From Megaustenia siamemsis (taxonomy: Eukaryota > Mollusca > Gastropoda > Stylommatophora > Ariophantidae): a DNA stretch of 64,000 nt. Each line of letters begins with the position of its first letter. Position 1 is the stretch's first letter. The stretch lies in assembly GCA_032433765.1 (NCBI GenBank), contig JAVIAB010000073.1, positions 54,411,787 through 54,475,786 on the forward strand, in the 5' to 3' direction. A program made the position numbers and the translations under genes. Below are positions 34,495 through 44,311 of this stretch, piece after piece. The notes beneath the pieces were generated by a model, which ran no database searches, was not told the origin of the DNA, and saw nothing but the letters and a program-made list of their open reading frames with translations.

Positions 34495-34765
34495 TCATCA
34501 AGCACCGTTCCTGCTGGCATAGGCGATCATGCCTCTCCACTACTTTCGATCTCGACAGTTATTTATTATTTCTTTTGTTGACCTTCTGCCAAGCCATTCT
34601 CTTAATTAAGCTGTCTGTTATTTGTTCTCTTTATATCGCTGTCCCTCAATTTTTTCCAAGTTGTCACAATATATTCCAGCTGTTCCTTTTTAACTGCATT
34701 ACCTAAACATTATGATTATTTTCTTCTAATAGTGGAAACTACTACCAGTCAGTGTAGTCACGTTT
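34495..34765 (-). pseudogene. RTE-like LINE family 1, decayed end
   Basis: The reverse complement resembles the last 80 codons of the 43.6-kb copy (CRDRK, W-R-G-M-I and the ending after A-x-R-x-G-T), with many indels and stops. It starts near a GATGAAGATTG tail on its own strand. Confidence 0.65.
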
Positions 34766-35184
34766 CTGTTTCTAGAAAACTCTGATCTGTACCTTCTTTG
34801 TAACATCCGAATGAAAGCATTTAGTTTTCGACCATCAAAATATGATCCAAATATTTGATTAACAAAGAAGAACATTTTTATTATATTTACTTTCCTCCGA
34901 CACGCTACCTTCTCTGTCTATTTTTCACTAATTATAAGTGAGTTCATCACATTATACGTTATTGAGCGCCATATACATTGGAAGTCATGAAATGCGTGGT
35001 TGAAATAGAGTTGGCCACGACCTTTACTAAATAACAATACCTTAATTTTATAATATGTTTGTGAGCTGTATTATATGTTTGTGTGTGTGTGTTTGTGCGT
35101 GTGTATTTGTGCGTGTGTGTTTTTTGTGTGTGCGCGTGTGTGTAGCAGTATTTTTCTTATTGACTTATTGAGTTATATTATCAT
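34766..35184. repeat. Spacer with GT-rich microsatellite
   Basis: TGTGTGTGTTTGTGCGTGTG-type repeats occupy about 35080-35145. The rest is featureless AT-rich DNA. Confidence 0.7.
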
Positions 35185-35540
35185 TGCACTCCGAACATGT
35201 TCATAGGTTTTCAAGATCCCCTCCTCAGCAAGACTCGAAGTGTCCAGCCACTGACGACTCTAGTTCTGATTTGCTTGATATGTCATCTTATACGCCCACT
35301 AAGTTTCTCGTTTCTGGCTGTGCCCATCTTAACTCCCATCTCTTTTATCCGAAGCAGTGACGTGGACTTATGGTTGTTGAAGTTCTGTGCCCCTCCCACA
35401 TCTCTTAGGGCATTGATGACGTCCCCCCCCCCACCCGATCCATTGATTGACCGTCTTTAACAACAGCGCACCTAGCCAACATATCGGCTCTTTCATTTCC
35501 CCATACTCCCGCATGTCCAGGGACGTAGACAAAGGTGACC
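35185..35540 (-). pseudogene. LINE RNase H/C-terminal fragment, family 2
   Basis: Near-parallel to the 54.4-54.7 kb copy: the reverse complement shows the E-R-A-D end of RNase H (near 35490), then the region with SSLLRMK-like and GTARNEKLSG residues, with shifts. Confidence 0.75.
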
Positions 35541-37034
35541 TGACGTATTTTTGTATTTTTCTTAATTTGTTGAAATGACTAGACTACGATTTCTCGTTCT
35601 GTTAATCGCTGCCTTGGACAGTGAGCTATCACAGGATTACTCTTACAACACATCACATTACGATTAGCCCATTCATAGGAAATGATAACTCACAATGTTT
35701 TGAACAAGATCAACATCAGTCTTTATTTTCATGTCTACAAGTCTGGGTGTAACACACAGCAATGGAATCATATCTCTGCTATACTACATTCGAATTGTGT
35801 GGGTTCGCCTAGTCAATCGATGGTGTATATGCGGACACGGCGTGAACGTCTGTCATATCTAACTTCTTTGAATGTTCTCATGTTGTATTATATCTAGCTT
35901 GACACTTGCTTGTGCAACTCAATTATCAATATTCTTAGTAATTCTGTAGACAACTCTTCTCTGGTTTATAATAACTCTATGGTTCTGGAAGTCACTGATA
36001 GATTCTATATCTCATTCTGACTCTATTACTATTCTAATGGTTCTATAAATCTGCTGATAACTTTTAATACTTTCTAATTCACAAACTATCTACACTCCTC
36101 TGCCTTAAGGCAGGTTCTTCAATCAGCCTAACTACATCTTCCTGGTATCTCCTACACGCTACAAAAAAGTAACTCAAAGCGTCATAAAACGTCTAAGGTT
36201 GGCGTTTTTGTTGCTAGCTCTGCTCCTATTTTTTGAGCATTTTGGGTATCTGGCGTGGTCAGTACTGGGAACTCAGCCTTACAATCCTAGCACTATCGTC
36301 TCACTTATTGATTGCTTGTCAATTGCCTATCAATTAATGAGAAGTCTTGACAAACATCTGACAATTACTCCTATCAGTTGACTCCTTAAAATAAAGCTGC
36401 CCTTGATCTTTCCTGACTACCCAGATTCGTAGAAGACTTTTGATCTCGTTCACTCTCGCTGGACATCAGAGAAACAAGGAAAAAGTCAAACGAAGAGTTT
36501 AATTTGTATATTCGATGAGAGCAGGCTGTTGAATGATTGCAGGGACATCATTTCGTCGCGGTCCATTGGTCAAATTTTTCAGGACTCTGCCATCATCTGG
36601 ATACAATAAAAATACACAATTATATTAAAATATAGAGTCCTTCTGGCTAGCAAGTCCCTTTTCTCAATAATTCTAACCTTAAATTATAACTGAAATAATA
36701 AAATAACATTACCCTTCCAGGTAATACAAATAGAAATAATTTTACTCTACAAGTAATTAATGACACTACAAACATATTACAAGAAACAAATACAAAATAT
36801 TGTGCTAAACTGGTAATCTCACCATGCAAAACCAAAAGCCGAAATCTCATCTGTCGGGCCTAGAAGTGTTGATATTGTAGTAGTGTAGTTAATGGTTAAA
36901 CAAATTTACAAAACATTACCTTTGATTGGAATGAAAAAATGGGACAGAAATAAAATATACTTTTTTTTTAAAATTTCAACATTTAAATTACTTCTTTATT
37001 GCCACAGTTAAAGTGTATTCTCCTAGAATATCAT
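35541..37034. other. No gene; possible solo LTR at about 35.67-36.40 kb
   Basis: Bases from about 35674 (TGATAACTCACAATG) to 36400 are pyrimidine-rich with a TTTATT word near the start, like the LTR at 22-23 kb in style but not in sequence. I found no second copy and no target duplication, so the LTR idea is weak. 36400-37034 shows nothing. Confidence 0.25.
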
Positions 37035-37288
37035 CGTCAAGTACCAGGCCTGCTGGCGTAGGTGATCACGTCTCTCCACAACTTTCGTTCTCGACAGTTA
37101 TTTATCATTTCTGTTGTTGACTTTCTGCCAAGCCATTCTTTTAAGCTGTCTGGTAACTTTTCTCTTTGCTTCCCTTTATCTCTTCGCCCCTCAATTTTCC
37201 CAGTTGTTACAATATATTCGAACTGTTCTCTTCTCATTACATGGCAAAAAAAATGATGATTGTTTCTTCCTAATATTGGAAATTGTGG
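37035..37288 (-). pseudogene. RTE-like LINE family 1, C-terminal end
   Basis: The reverse complement reads FFCHVMRREQFEYIVTTGKI, RRDKGKQREKLPDSLKEWLG and INNCRERKLWRDVITYASRP, then a stop. The element's similarity stops abruptly at 37288, where unrelated sequence begins. Confidence 0.85.
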
Positions 37289-38089
37289 CGATTCATGATT
37301 GTTCAAAGAAATTACGACGGTGGTTTTCTGTTGCCCTTCGTCGGTTTGTTTATGGTTGGCTCCGCTAGCCTTTGACTAAAAAGTCTCACCCACAAGGCAG
37401 TGGGGTTGTTTTACTTCAGGGCACTCTCCCTTATCCTTTTACACTCCCGAGTATACCTGAAGGCAGCAGGGCAGCCGCAGGTTGTACTGTTTACTGCATA
37501 CAGTAGCAGCTAAAATTACCCGTCCTGACAATACAAACATTATAATGTACATCAGTTTTATTATCTTGTCTTCATCCTCTCTTCCTCTTATATTTTTCAT
37601 TCGAGGATTGCGGGAGATATAGATAGTTGTTATCGCACCCCTGACAGTCTAAACTATAATCACGTGATTCTGTTAATGAGATTCTCTGATATTGTTCACA
37701 TCGGCTTGTGTTAAATCTCAAAATTTTGTTTTAGCTCTAATCCCCATCAATGTAATATTTATGAAGTTACCTTGAGTGACCTACACTCCACTCATTCTCG
37801 AGATTGATCTTTTTTAGGAGTGGTTTTGTGACACTGTACAATGATATGAATATTCTAGAACAGTTAGTTTCTGTTTATATGAAGAAATGATTTACAGTTT
37901 TGAGAAATGTGACCTCGTCAGGTGGTTACATTAATTATGTTTTTACAACAGAAGCTGTAAACATTTAGGTTACATCGTCTCTTATGATTAATTGTAATGT
38001 ACCTAAACAAAATTATACTTAAAGTTATGTTTCAGAGCTGAACAAAATTTGCAAGAATATTACAAGTGTCGTTAACTAACAACTGTGTA
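37289..38089. other. Unidentified segment abutting a LINE break
   Basis: 37289-37520 is GC-richer than its surroundings and directly replaces the LINE's upstream part. It has no frame or tRNA-like box I recognise and might be the end of another repeat. The remainder to 38089 is AT-rich and empty. Confidence 0.4.
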
Positions 38090-38405
38090 TTAGGCAAGGT
38101 CTGTTTCAGCTTCTATACGTCACTTGTCCATCTAAATACGATCTTATTTCGAATCTCGGCTTCATTAGATTTTTATTTATGATTTATTTCTGCGGTAACT
38201 ACCCCTGGTTTCGGCTTGAAAAGTCGATTACTTATCGATGGAAAAAAAATAAGAGTAACTTCGAAGACGGAGTTATCTGCCTGTGCGACCAGGGGCCCCT
38301 GTGCACACGGCTGCCAGTTTTAAAAAAAATGGATTAACACGTAAAATTCAGTTCCAAGTCTCCAGGGACTTCGTCAGAGTTAAAACCTGGAGAACGGGAA
38401 AAAAA
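38090..38405 (+). mobile_element. SINE family B, decayed copy
   Basis: On the plus strand, a B-box remnant (ATTTCGAATCTCGGCT) is followed by the body shared with 44679-45023: GGTAACTACCCCTGGTTTCG, TTATCTGCCTGTGCG, CTGTGCACACGGCTGCCAG and a purine-rich end. It is several percent more diverged than the other copy. Confidence 0.75.
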
Positions 38406-38429
38406 ATGCACTATGATTGTTCATGTAAG

Positions 38430-39125
38430 GATTTGACTATAGAAACCTCTGCTTTTCCCACTGAGCACTCCGGATCGACCAGATCATTTTCCACATTTAG
38501 ACTTCTCAGTCTCTCAATATATACATAATTGTCATACCTATTCTCCTCTCTTGTCTTAAGGAATGAAGAACTTGGCGATGTCCTCTTCGTCAAGTGTAAG
38601 GCCTCACTCAGTGCCAGAGCTGTCAGCGAACTTATCACTCCTTTACTTCCATGTACACCAGCGCGCGCAGGACAGTACACCCAGGTTAATGCGTTCACTT
38701 TAGAGTCGTCGAAGAGCTGCATCCACCCCTGCCGCAGACACCATCTGTCAATCTTCTGTAGCATACTTTGCGAATCAGTTACTAAGACTGCATGATCCAC
38801 GTTCTATGTAACCAGTCATGTTATCGCCGTTGTTTCTGCTCCATTCTCATGCTGGATAACGCAATGCTACACTTGCCATATTCCTTAGTCACTTTCCCTG
38901 CCATGTTGGTTTGCCACAAAACCGCAAACACTGCTCTGTCCGCTGGATAAAGAACTATCCGTGTAGATGATCGGATCCTGAGGTGATGACATGTATTCGA
39001 TGGATTCCCTCAATACGACCTCGGTAGCTCCATAGGCCCAGTTGCAATACTCCTTGTCGAGCTGAATAATTACTACTGAATGTTGCACAAGGGTATAGAC
39101 AAAAAAAACGTAATATAACAAAAGT
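38430..39125 (-). pseudogene. LINE RNase H domain fragment, family 3
   Basis: The reverse complement shows PIIYTDSSLSSGQSSVCGF (RNase H first strand), then after a shift HAVLVTDSQSMLQKIDR (second catalytic Asp region) and WVYCPARAGVHGSKGV. That last motif corresponds to the C-P-G-H-x-G-x-x-G-N-E block with the His replaced. Multiple shifts make it dead. Confidence 0.75.
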
Positions 39126-39240
39126 TGGCATCAGCATGATTTTAGAGCCAATAGCATTGATTTGATCTTCCCATACAGGTTTAAGCTTTGCTATAGCTGT
39201 TGTAATCTTCTCTGTTCTAGCCATATATTTCAGGTATTAT
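39126..39240 (-). pseudogene. RTE-like LINE scrap
   Basis: The reverse complement reads KITTAIAKLKPVWEDQ and GSKIMLM, matching the post-catalytic region of RTE-type proteins that precedes Y-G-(A/C)-E-S/T-W. It is joined directly to the RNase H fragment, so one was inserted beside or into the other. Confidence 0.55.
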
Positions 39241-39398
39241 AGGATGTTAATAAACTGCATCTTTGTGTTGAAGGCATCGCTTTGTGTTTTAGGAGAGCGT
39301 TTAAGTGTGCCAAACTGTGTTTGATGTACAGACTTCAATAAACACTACCTAAACATGTTACTTTTATAGGTTTCGCATATATTTGTCGATGTTTTTAC

Positions 39399-39488
39399 CT
39401 TTGGCCTTGCATTGGCACACTGGACACCACGGTGTGTCCACCTTCGGGCCACCAGTACATGACACTTTGCAAAGTCGTTTACAAAGAT
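39399..39488 (-). CDS. Cys-rich inhibitor gene, antistasin-type exon 3
   Basis: A 90-base exon on the minus strand: acceptor ATTCATTTGCAG, donor AAAG/GTAAAA, phase 1 in and out. It encodes DLCKRLCKVSC, TGGPKVDTPW and CPVCQCKAK. Six Cys follow the antistasin repeat spacing, but the Gly normally before the C-x-x-C-x-C end is Trp. It is the last exon found; its phase-1 donor requires at least one more exon at lower coordinates, which I could not locate. Confidence 0.7.
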
Positions 39489-39944
39489 CTGCAAATGAAT
39501 AGTGTTAAAACATGTAATGATCGTATTGGATGGAGTGAATATATTGAAATAGTGATGATAGCCTTAAAGGTTAAAATAGAAATACGGCAATTGGTGGTGG
39601 GGTATTCATAAAATGTGAGACTACTGTAGACCAGACGATAGGGATGACAGCAAAACTATAGATAACAAAAATGGTGTTGTGATAGTTGTACGTAGGTTCT
39701 GTTTTTCTCATTATGTACATAATATATATACATACATATATTACCATCCAACAGGACAAATGAGGTCTACAAGACATCACTTTTGTCCAACTCTTCAATT
39801 ATGTTTTTTTTTGTCACCTGTTTATTTATTTAACTCAATGCATAATCTGTATCAATATATACTGATCTCTTCAGTACATTCTAACTATTCAAACATCTGC
39901 CACTTGTTAATGCACATTTCACCTCAAACCTTTAGTATAAAGTG
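39489..39944. other. Intron-like spacer
   Basis: AT-rich DNA between an antistasin exon and an RTE scrap; no further element recognised. Confidence 0.5.
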
Positions 39945-40080
39945 CCATAGAAATTAAACCAGGTCTGTACTTATGTTTCAAAGACTACATCGAACTATTT
40001 CACAAAGTGCTGGATTAAGAAAAAAAAAAAACTTTAGAAAGCATTTAATTTAACAACAAGCATTCGAGAATAATGAAAGT
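39945..40080 (+). pseudogene. RTE-like LINE family 1 scrap, RT motif A
   Basis: The plus strand reads AIEIKPGLYLCFKDYIELF, the decayed counterpart of CFIDYTKAFDKV. It continues at 40373 after an inserted antisense RTE fragment. Confidence 0.65.
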
Positions 40081-40372
40081 CACATTTTCTCCTTTCTTTC
40101 AATTTTCTCTGGAGAACATGTCTTCAACGAAACGCTTTCCAAAACGTCCTGTTTCTCGCCACTCCCTTAAGATCGTTCCATGTCTTCCTTATCCTCTTTT
40201 CTGTTTCCACATGTCTTCTCCCATAATATTTTAACCTTCCTATTTATCTCCTCCCCAGGGGATTCCAAAAAAGGATAGTCGTATAATACTCTCAGTTGAC
40301 TTCCGTAGTGTGTGTCCCATCCAGCGCCATCGCCTTTGTCTTATCTCTTTGACCACTGGTATTTGTCTGAAT
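40081..40372 (-). pseudogene. RTE-like LINE family 4 end, nested
   Basis: The reverse complement reads IPVVKEIRQRRWRWMGHTLR, then FFGIPWGGD and, after stops, KTWNDLKG and ARNRTFWK. This is the same C-terminal region as in the 44.3-46.2 and 46.8-48.0 kb copies. It interrupts the plus-strand scrap at 39945-40080/40373-40480. Confidence 0.75.
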
Positions 40373-40480
40373 GAAGAACATATACTGGCAACAAAACACA
40401 TCTGTAAGCAAATGTTGGAGCAGAAAAAAAACAACGTGTTATAGTTGTGTACTGTCGTCAGATTTATTTCATTTGTACAG
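40373..40480 (+). pseudogene. RTE-like LINE family 1 scrap, RT motif B
   Basis: The plus strand shows KNIYWQQNTS and, after a shift, CVLSSDLFH, equivalent to NMYWQQTAA and CVLSPDLFN in the 5.2-6.4 kb copy. Confidence 0.65.
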
Positions 40481-40844
40481 ACAGACATAGTGACTGACAA
40501 ACAAAATGACAGACATAAAGAAAAAACGACAGACATAAAGACAAACATACAGAAATACAGATAGACTAGTGGACAGACATATAAAAGAAAAGACTGACAG
40601 ATAGAAGGACAAAGCATACAGAGACAGAAGTACATACAAAAGGACATAGAGAAAACAGATAGTCAGAAATAGGGACAAATACATACATACATAAGACAGA
40701 AGGTCATAATGACAAAAATGCAGCAACAGAGACGAACAGACAGAAAATACACACACACACACACACCCACAAACACACACACACACATATTTAAGCATAT
40801 GGATAGATGGAGGTCGGTGGACAGACAGACAGACAGAAGGACTG
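40481..40844. repeat. Degenerate GACAGACATA-type low-complexity region
   Basis: Imperfect GACA/GATA/ACATA words with a CA-rich run at 40750-40788, grading into the pure GATA array. Confidence 0.85.
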
Positions 40845-41079
<235 letters not shown>

Positions 41080-41283
41080 TCAGTTTAATGATAATTATTA
41101 TTGTGTATACCCATGTACGGCACTGTTAGATATACTGGTAGAATAACATGTTTCGTTGTGCTGTTGAGCACTGGTTTGTCGGAGAGGGATTAGGTGTCTA
41201 AACTTGTGTATAAGATAATAATTAAATAGTCGCTGTTCATAGCTGCTGTACATTGGTTTGTTTACTGTTAAGATTATTCTTAC

Positions 41284-41373
41284 TTTTGCTCTTGCACTTG
41301 CAAACTGGGCACCCAGGTAGTTCACTCTTGGAACCACTAAGGCAAGCCTTTACGCAGTGCTGCTTACAGTGAA
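41284..41373 (-). CDS. Cys-rich inhibitor gene, antistasin-type exon 2
   Basis: A 90-base exon on the minus strand with acceptor CTTCCATTTGCAG and donor AAAA/GTAAGA, phase 1 in and out. It encodes HCKQHCVKACLSGSK, SELPG and CPVCKCKSK. The six-Cys order C-x3-C-x3-C, then G-C-x-x-C-x-C, is that of antistasin-family serine-protease inhibitor repeats. In that family the residue after the second or third Cys region contacts the protease. It is close in sequence to the exon at 42001-42090, evidence of tandem exon duplication. Confidence 0.78.
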
Positions 41374-41514
41374 CTGCAAATGGAAGGTGTGAACACATGT
41401 ACTGTTTACATTGAAGTTTGTAAATATGACAATGATAAAATCTGTTAAGTTCTCTCAATGCAATTGGAATAAGAAAAACTATTTCTCTCTTCGATTATCT
41501 TTTTCTTTATCTGT

Positions 41515-41900
41515 TTAAGTCCATATAAATCCCTTTTTGTAGTATAGACCACGGACACGGTCACTCTGTATATTTCTATTCTGGAGTTGTTCTCCACTTG
41601 TCTCCAAGCTAGACCAAAGTGCTTTAGGGCGTCTTTTCCATGTATTCCTGGGTCTTCCTGGCTTTTTCTTCCCCTCTTGGCTCCATGACAGTGCCCTTGT
41701 TTTGCTGTGCTGGCATAAAGTTCTCAACATGTGTGTCTAGTCCATGTGCATTTTATATTCACCTGCTGCTTGTTTGTTTTTGCTTTGTTCTTTCAAAATT
41801 AACTTTATTTCTGATCTTGTCATACCGTTTGATGTTCAGAACATTCCTCAAACATTTGTTTACGAATATTTGTAATTCTTGTTTAGTTGGTTGTTTTATT
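41515..41900 (-). pseudogene. LINE C-terminal scrap
   Basis: The reverse complement reads ALSWSQEGKKKPGRPRNTW, a typical G-K-R-x-x-G-R-P-x-x-T-W motif of RTE-like C-termini, in a short frame that then loses similarity. Inserted in the intron between the two antistasin exons. A TA microsatellite lies at 41921-41967. Confidence 0.65.
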
Positions 41901-41939
41901 TAACATCCATACTTAATTAAATTATATATATAATTGTGG

Positions 41940-41976
<37 letters not shown>

Positions 41977-42000
41977 TAATGCAGTAAACGGTGTTCTTAC

Positions 42001-42090
42001 CTTTGGGCTTGCATTTACACACTGGGCATCCAGTTATGTCTGTCTTCGAACCATTAGCACACGCCGTTTTGCAAAGTTTTTTACACGAAA
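42001..42090 (-). CDS. Cys-rich inhibitor gene, antistasin-type exon 1
   Basis: A 90-base exon on the minus strand with acceptor ACTCATTTACAG and donor AAAG/GTAAGA, phase 1 in and out. It encodes SCKKLCKTACANGSKTDITG then CPVCKCKPK. This is the best antistasin match of the three: C-x3-C-x3-C-x2-G-x3-D-x2-G-C-x2-C-x-C. The phase-1 start fits the phase-1 donor of the five-Cys exon at 48564. Confidence 0.8.
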
Positions 42091-42150
42091 CTGTAAATGA
42101 GTGGTGTTAAAGCTGTCAATCTTCACATTGGAGGTAACACATTTGTTGTA

Positions 42151-42515
42151 AAAAAAGTAAAGTAAAGTACCCCCCGTCACGCCGAGTGGCGTATAGGGAA
42201 ATATGGTGTTAGTGACCCTATATTTTACAGACCTTCAGCACATGATTTTTGGGGTAATGTGGTCGGTATTACGCCCGTGCTGCTTTTACTTTCCCAGAAA
42301 AAATCCGGTACCCATTTAAGGCTGGGTGAACCCGGAGCCGTCGGTTGGGATCGAACCCTACCCCGTGTAGTAGTCCAGTTCACTAACCACTGAGCTATCG
42401 CGGCTCCTACTAATTTTTAGGGAATTAGTAAAACCCAGGTGTCCTCGCCAGGGTACGAACCCCGGCTGTTGCCGTGGTAAGCCAACCGCCTATCGATTGC
42501 GCTAACCGGACACCC
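42151..42515 (-). mobile_element. Dimeric tRNA-derived SINE (family A plus second head)
   Basis: The 365-base insert is flanked by a perfect 15-bp duplication AACACATTTGTTGTA (42136-42150 and 42516-42530). Read on the minus strand it starts with one tRNA-like unit whose ends GGTGTCC/GGACACC pair perfectly, with B box GGTTCGTACCC. After a short AT-rich linker a second unit follows, with ends GGAGCCG/CGGCTCC also pairing perfectly, A box TAGCTCAGTGGTTAG and B box GGTTCGATCCC. The common family-A body then ends TACTTTACTTTACTTTTTT. It transposed as one piece. Confidence 0.9.
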
Positions 42516-42530
42516 AACACATTTGTTGTA

Positions 42531-43099
42531 CTGTCAATTATTAGTTTTGTCTGCTCTGACACTGCCATAGAATATTGAGTTCCCTACACGTATTCTATTT
42601 TGTCCAACTCTCCAATTATCACTATTTCTTTCCAGCTTATTATACATGTTGACCCATTATCCGTATTAACAACTAGTGCAGAAATAAGAGAAATGACAAA
42701 GTCTATAATAAAGAGAAAACATATACTGGCCATATTATGTGAAGAGACAACAAAGATTATCAAAGCGAGCTAGCCCTCAGATCAAGATCAAGAGAGTAAA
42801 CGAAATATAGATCAACCTAAAGATGGACTGAGTAAAACATTGAGGCGAGAGGCAACTACAACAGTCATCAATTCATTTGCTGAAGTTGAGAAGCGCGCCC
42901 AGAACAGGTGAAGTACAATGCAGGTCCTGTGCAAAGTGTGATACTTAATAGCAAAAACTGTTAGGCAGGGAGAGTCTAGAATTTCTGCCTTATGCGTCAT
43001 CTTTAGCTCGAAAGGACACGAGATAGATAATCTGCATTTACATCTATCCTTAACTATAGCACTCTCTTTACACATCTTCTCTATCTTTCCATTTAAAAA
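42531..43099. other. Intron-like, no element recognised
   Basis: A minus-strand frame (42812-43075) contains several Cys (K-D-R-C-K-C-R region), but it has no splice context matching the neighbouring exons and no domain spacing. Confidence 0.4.
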
Positions 43100-43380
43100 G
43101 CTTTAGTTGATAGAATCATAAAAGTTGAACCGGATTTGTACTTTTGTAGACTATACCGAGGAATTTCACAAAGTACGATATCATGAGATAATAACAAAAT
43201 TGTAAATGTTAAAAGCAAAGATCAAACAATAAAAAAGTAAACGTATTGGTATTAAATAGCAGTCATAATAGCTAGCAATCATTTTGAAATGTTTTACCAA
43301 ATAAAGTAATGAGTTAGGCAATGTTGGGTACTATCATTAGATCTATTTAATATGTATTGTGAGTTTATATTTGGGGTCTC
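43100..43380 (+). pseudogene. RTE-like LINE family 1 scrap, decayed RT
   Basis: The plus strand reads LVDRIIKVEPDLYFCRLY, the counterpart of LVERAIEVKTDLYLCFIDY at 5.3 kb, followed by heavily mutated sequence up to a V-R-Q-C-W-V-L-S-L-like motif B remnant. Confidence 0.6.
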
Positions 43381-43569
43381 AGTCGCTACCTAACCGTTAT
43401 TTTCTCAATAATTCTAACACTAATAAGGATATTACAGTATGATTTGAAGATGTGCACGTTCATTGTATGGAAATGAAAAGGTTATCTGGAAAAACAATGA
43501 AGGTCAGTCTATTTTATTGGTGCTGCAAAGAAAAATGGATCGACTAGTGAATTTGTTGTACACGTAATA

Positions 43570-44250
43570 ATATCACCATCATCAAATAACGGGCCTACTG
43601 GCATAGATGATCATGTCTCTCCACAACTTTTGATCTCGACAGTTTTTTATCATTTCTATTGTTAACCTTCTGCCAAGCCATTCTCTAAAGCTGTCTAGTA
43701 TTTTTTCTCTTTGCTTCCCTCTGTCTCTTCGTCCCTCAATTTTTCCAGTTGTTAAAATATATTCCAGTTGTTCTCTTCTCATTACATGGCCAAAAAATGA
43801 TGAATGTTTCTTCCTAATATTGGAAATTAGCTCTCTTTTTGCTTTGACCTCTTTCAGAACATTTTCATTACTCTTCTTAGCTGTCCATGGTATTCTCAAC
43901 ATTCTTCTGTAAAACCACATTTCTACTGACTCCAGTGATTTTCATATCTGTTGTCCTATTTTATCCACGATTCACATTCATATGTCAAGACAGGCTCTAC
44001 ATACCATTTAAGAACTCTTTTTCTTGTTTCTATTGTCAAAAATGGAGTGCATAGTATCTTCCTCATTTTTTGGAAAGCTGCTTTTGCCTGAACCATTCTA
44101 TATCTCACCTCTGTTGTACATGTTCCGTATGAGGTTAACATAGTTCCCAAGTATTTAAATTAATTTACCAGTTTTAATATTGTTCCACTTGTCTTTATTT
44201 TGCACTGAGGTGATGTCTTTTCCTTTGTTGTTAGTAATAGCAAAAGTAAT
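43570..44250 (-). pseudogene. RTE-like LINE family 1, C-terminal third
   Basis: The reverse complement encodes MGTMLTSYGTCTTEVRYRM, EPVLTYECESWI, MWFYRRMLRIPWTAKKSNEN, FFGHVMRREQLEYILTTGKI and LDSFREWLG, ending at 43582. One shift lies near 43955. The tail on its own strand reads ATTTGATGATGGTGATA. Confidence 0.88.
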
Positions 44251-44311
44251 AACATAATGAAGCTAAAGAAAGTATTCGAGTTGTCTACGTATTTTTTTTA
44301 AAAAACATGAA

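Noticed and set aside
42413..42515. Functional tRNA gene
   Set aside because: The acceptor arms pair well, but the unit lies inside a target-site duplication joined to a SINE body, so it is a SINE head.
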